Of a DNA stretch of 14,318 nt, positions 14,186 through 14,318 are shown piece by piece. Position numbers and translations under genes: made by a program. Under the pieces are notes generated by a model. It was not told the origin of the DNA. It saw only the letters and a program-made list of their open reading frames with translations, and did no database searches. The DNA comes from JAGLQA01 sp023135565 (lineage in GTDB: Bacteria > Acidobacteriota > Aminicenantia > UBA2199): positions 1 to 14,318 of the forward strand of contig DAOWCY010000184.1 in assembly GCA_030639305.1 (NCBI GenBank), read 5' to 3'. The first letter of the stretch is position 1; every line of letters begins with the position of its first letter.

Positions 14186-14230
14186 GGTAGTTCTTCATGA
14201 TGCGATCCACACCCGGAGACAACGAAATTA
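14186..14230 (+). repeat. 45-bp direct repeat, copy B
   Basis: Non-coding counterpart of 14027-14071. In the matching frame it would read VVLHDAIHTRRQRN then stop, compared with VVSHDASLARRR and stop in copy A. Confidence 0.7.
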
Positions 14231-14235
14231 ACAAA

Positions 14236-14318
14236 CCCCACTCGCGTGGGGAAGCGTTGAACGGTGGTGCTTTTCGACGAGCTAACACACCCCGTCACTT
14301 CGGGGCAAAAAACAAAAA
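14236..14318 (-). repeat. Inverted module alpha repeat, running off the window
   Basis: Starts with the hairpin CCCCAC/GTGGGG (14236-14251). On the minus strand 14262-14306 reads GCCCCGAAGTGACGGGGTGT, GTTAGCTCGTCGAAAAGCAC and CACC, matching 1692-1733 closely. The right-hand end continues past the window. Confidence 0.75.

Noticed and set aside
14236..14318. Insertion-sequence end or attachment site at the right edge
   Set aside because: No transposase, integrase or tRNA is visible; the sequence is an inverted module alpha copy.

Overview
The window looks like chromosomal DNA of a Gram-negative-type (diderm) bacterium of moderate GC. It encodes a secreted outer-membrane beta-barrel protein, a LolA-like periplasmic protein and two LolC/E-like FtsX permeases with their ATPase. 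Combined with Kre9/KNH-type Ig domains, AAA/PD-(D/E)XK proteins and dense intergenic repeats, this would suit a large-genome lineage such as Acidobacteriota/Aminicenantes, Spirochaetota or Desulfobacterota. That placement is a weak inference; no phylogenetic marker is present.

Region 1 (1-7090, all minus strand): a TetR-family regulator (6209-6859) heads a colinear export operon: LolA-like lipoprotein-sorting protein, FtsX-type permease, second FtsX-type permease, LolD/MacB-type ATPase, and, beyond a 393-bp repeat-filled gap, an outer-membrane beta-barrel. The start of one more minus-strand gene runs off the left edge. Two palindromes sharing ACCGA/TCGGT half-sites are likely TetR operators. 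One covers the predicted tetR transcription start; the other lies just upstream of the first operon gene. The likely logic is an autoregulated repressor controlling a dedicated lipid or lipoprotein transport machine from inner to outer membrane.

Region 2 (7108-11500): an AT-richer accessory block of stress and toxin-antitoxin type genes. It holds an XRE-ImmA/IrrE (M78) metallopeptidase regulator followed by a PIN-domain protein, a compact RelE/ParE-type toxin-antitoxin pair, a AAA ATPase with a C-terminal PD-(D/E)XK nuclease domain, and an addiction-module antitoxin that has lost its toxin neighbour. Most transcription units have a readable sigma70-type promoter with exactly 17 bp between the boxes, often with a leader of about 12 nt or none.

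Region 3 (11500-14318): a promoter and roughly 260-nt leader precede a 723-residue secreted right-handed beta-helix protein with two C-terminal Kre9/KNH-type Ig domains. The leader contains two diverged tandem copies of a sequence that reads like a short conserved peptide (KKPP...KY..HVVH).

Modular intergenic repeats are scattered throughout (about 150-203, 1652-1946, 6036-6188, 11142-11175, 14079-14173, 14236-14318), in both orientations. They sit against stop codons or promoters, and two coding sequences appear to end inside repeat-derived DNA. No rRNA, tRNA, CRISPR array, transposase or integrase was recognised.
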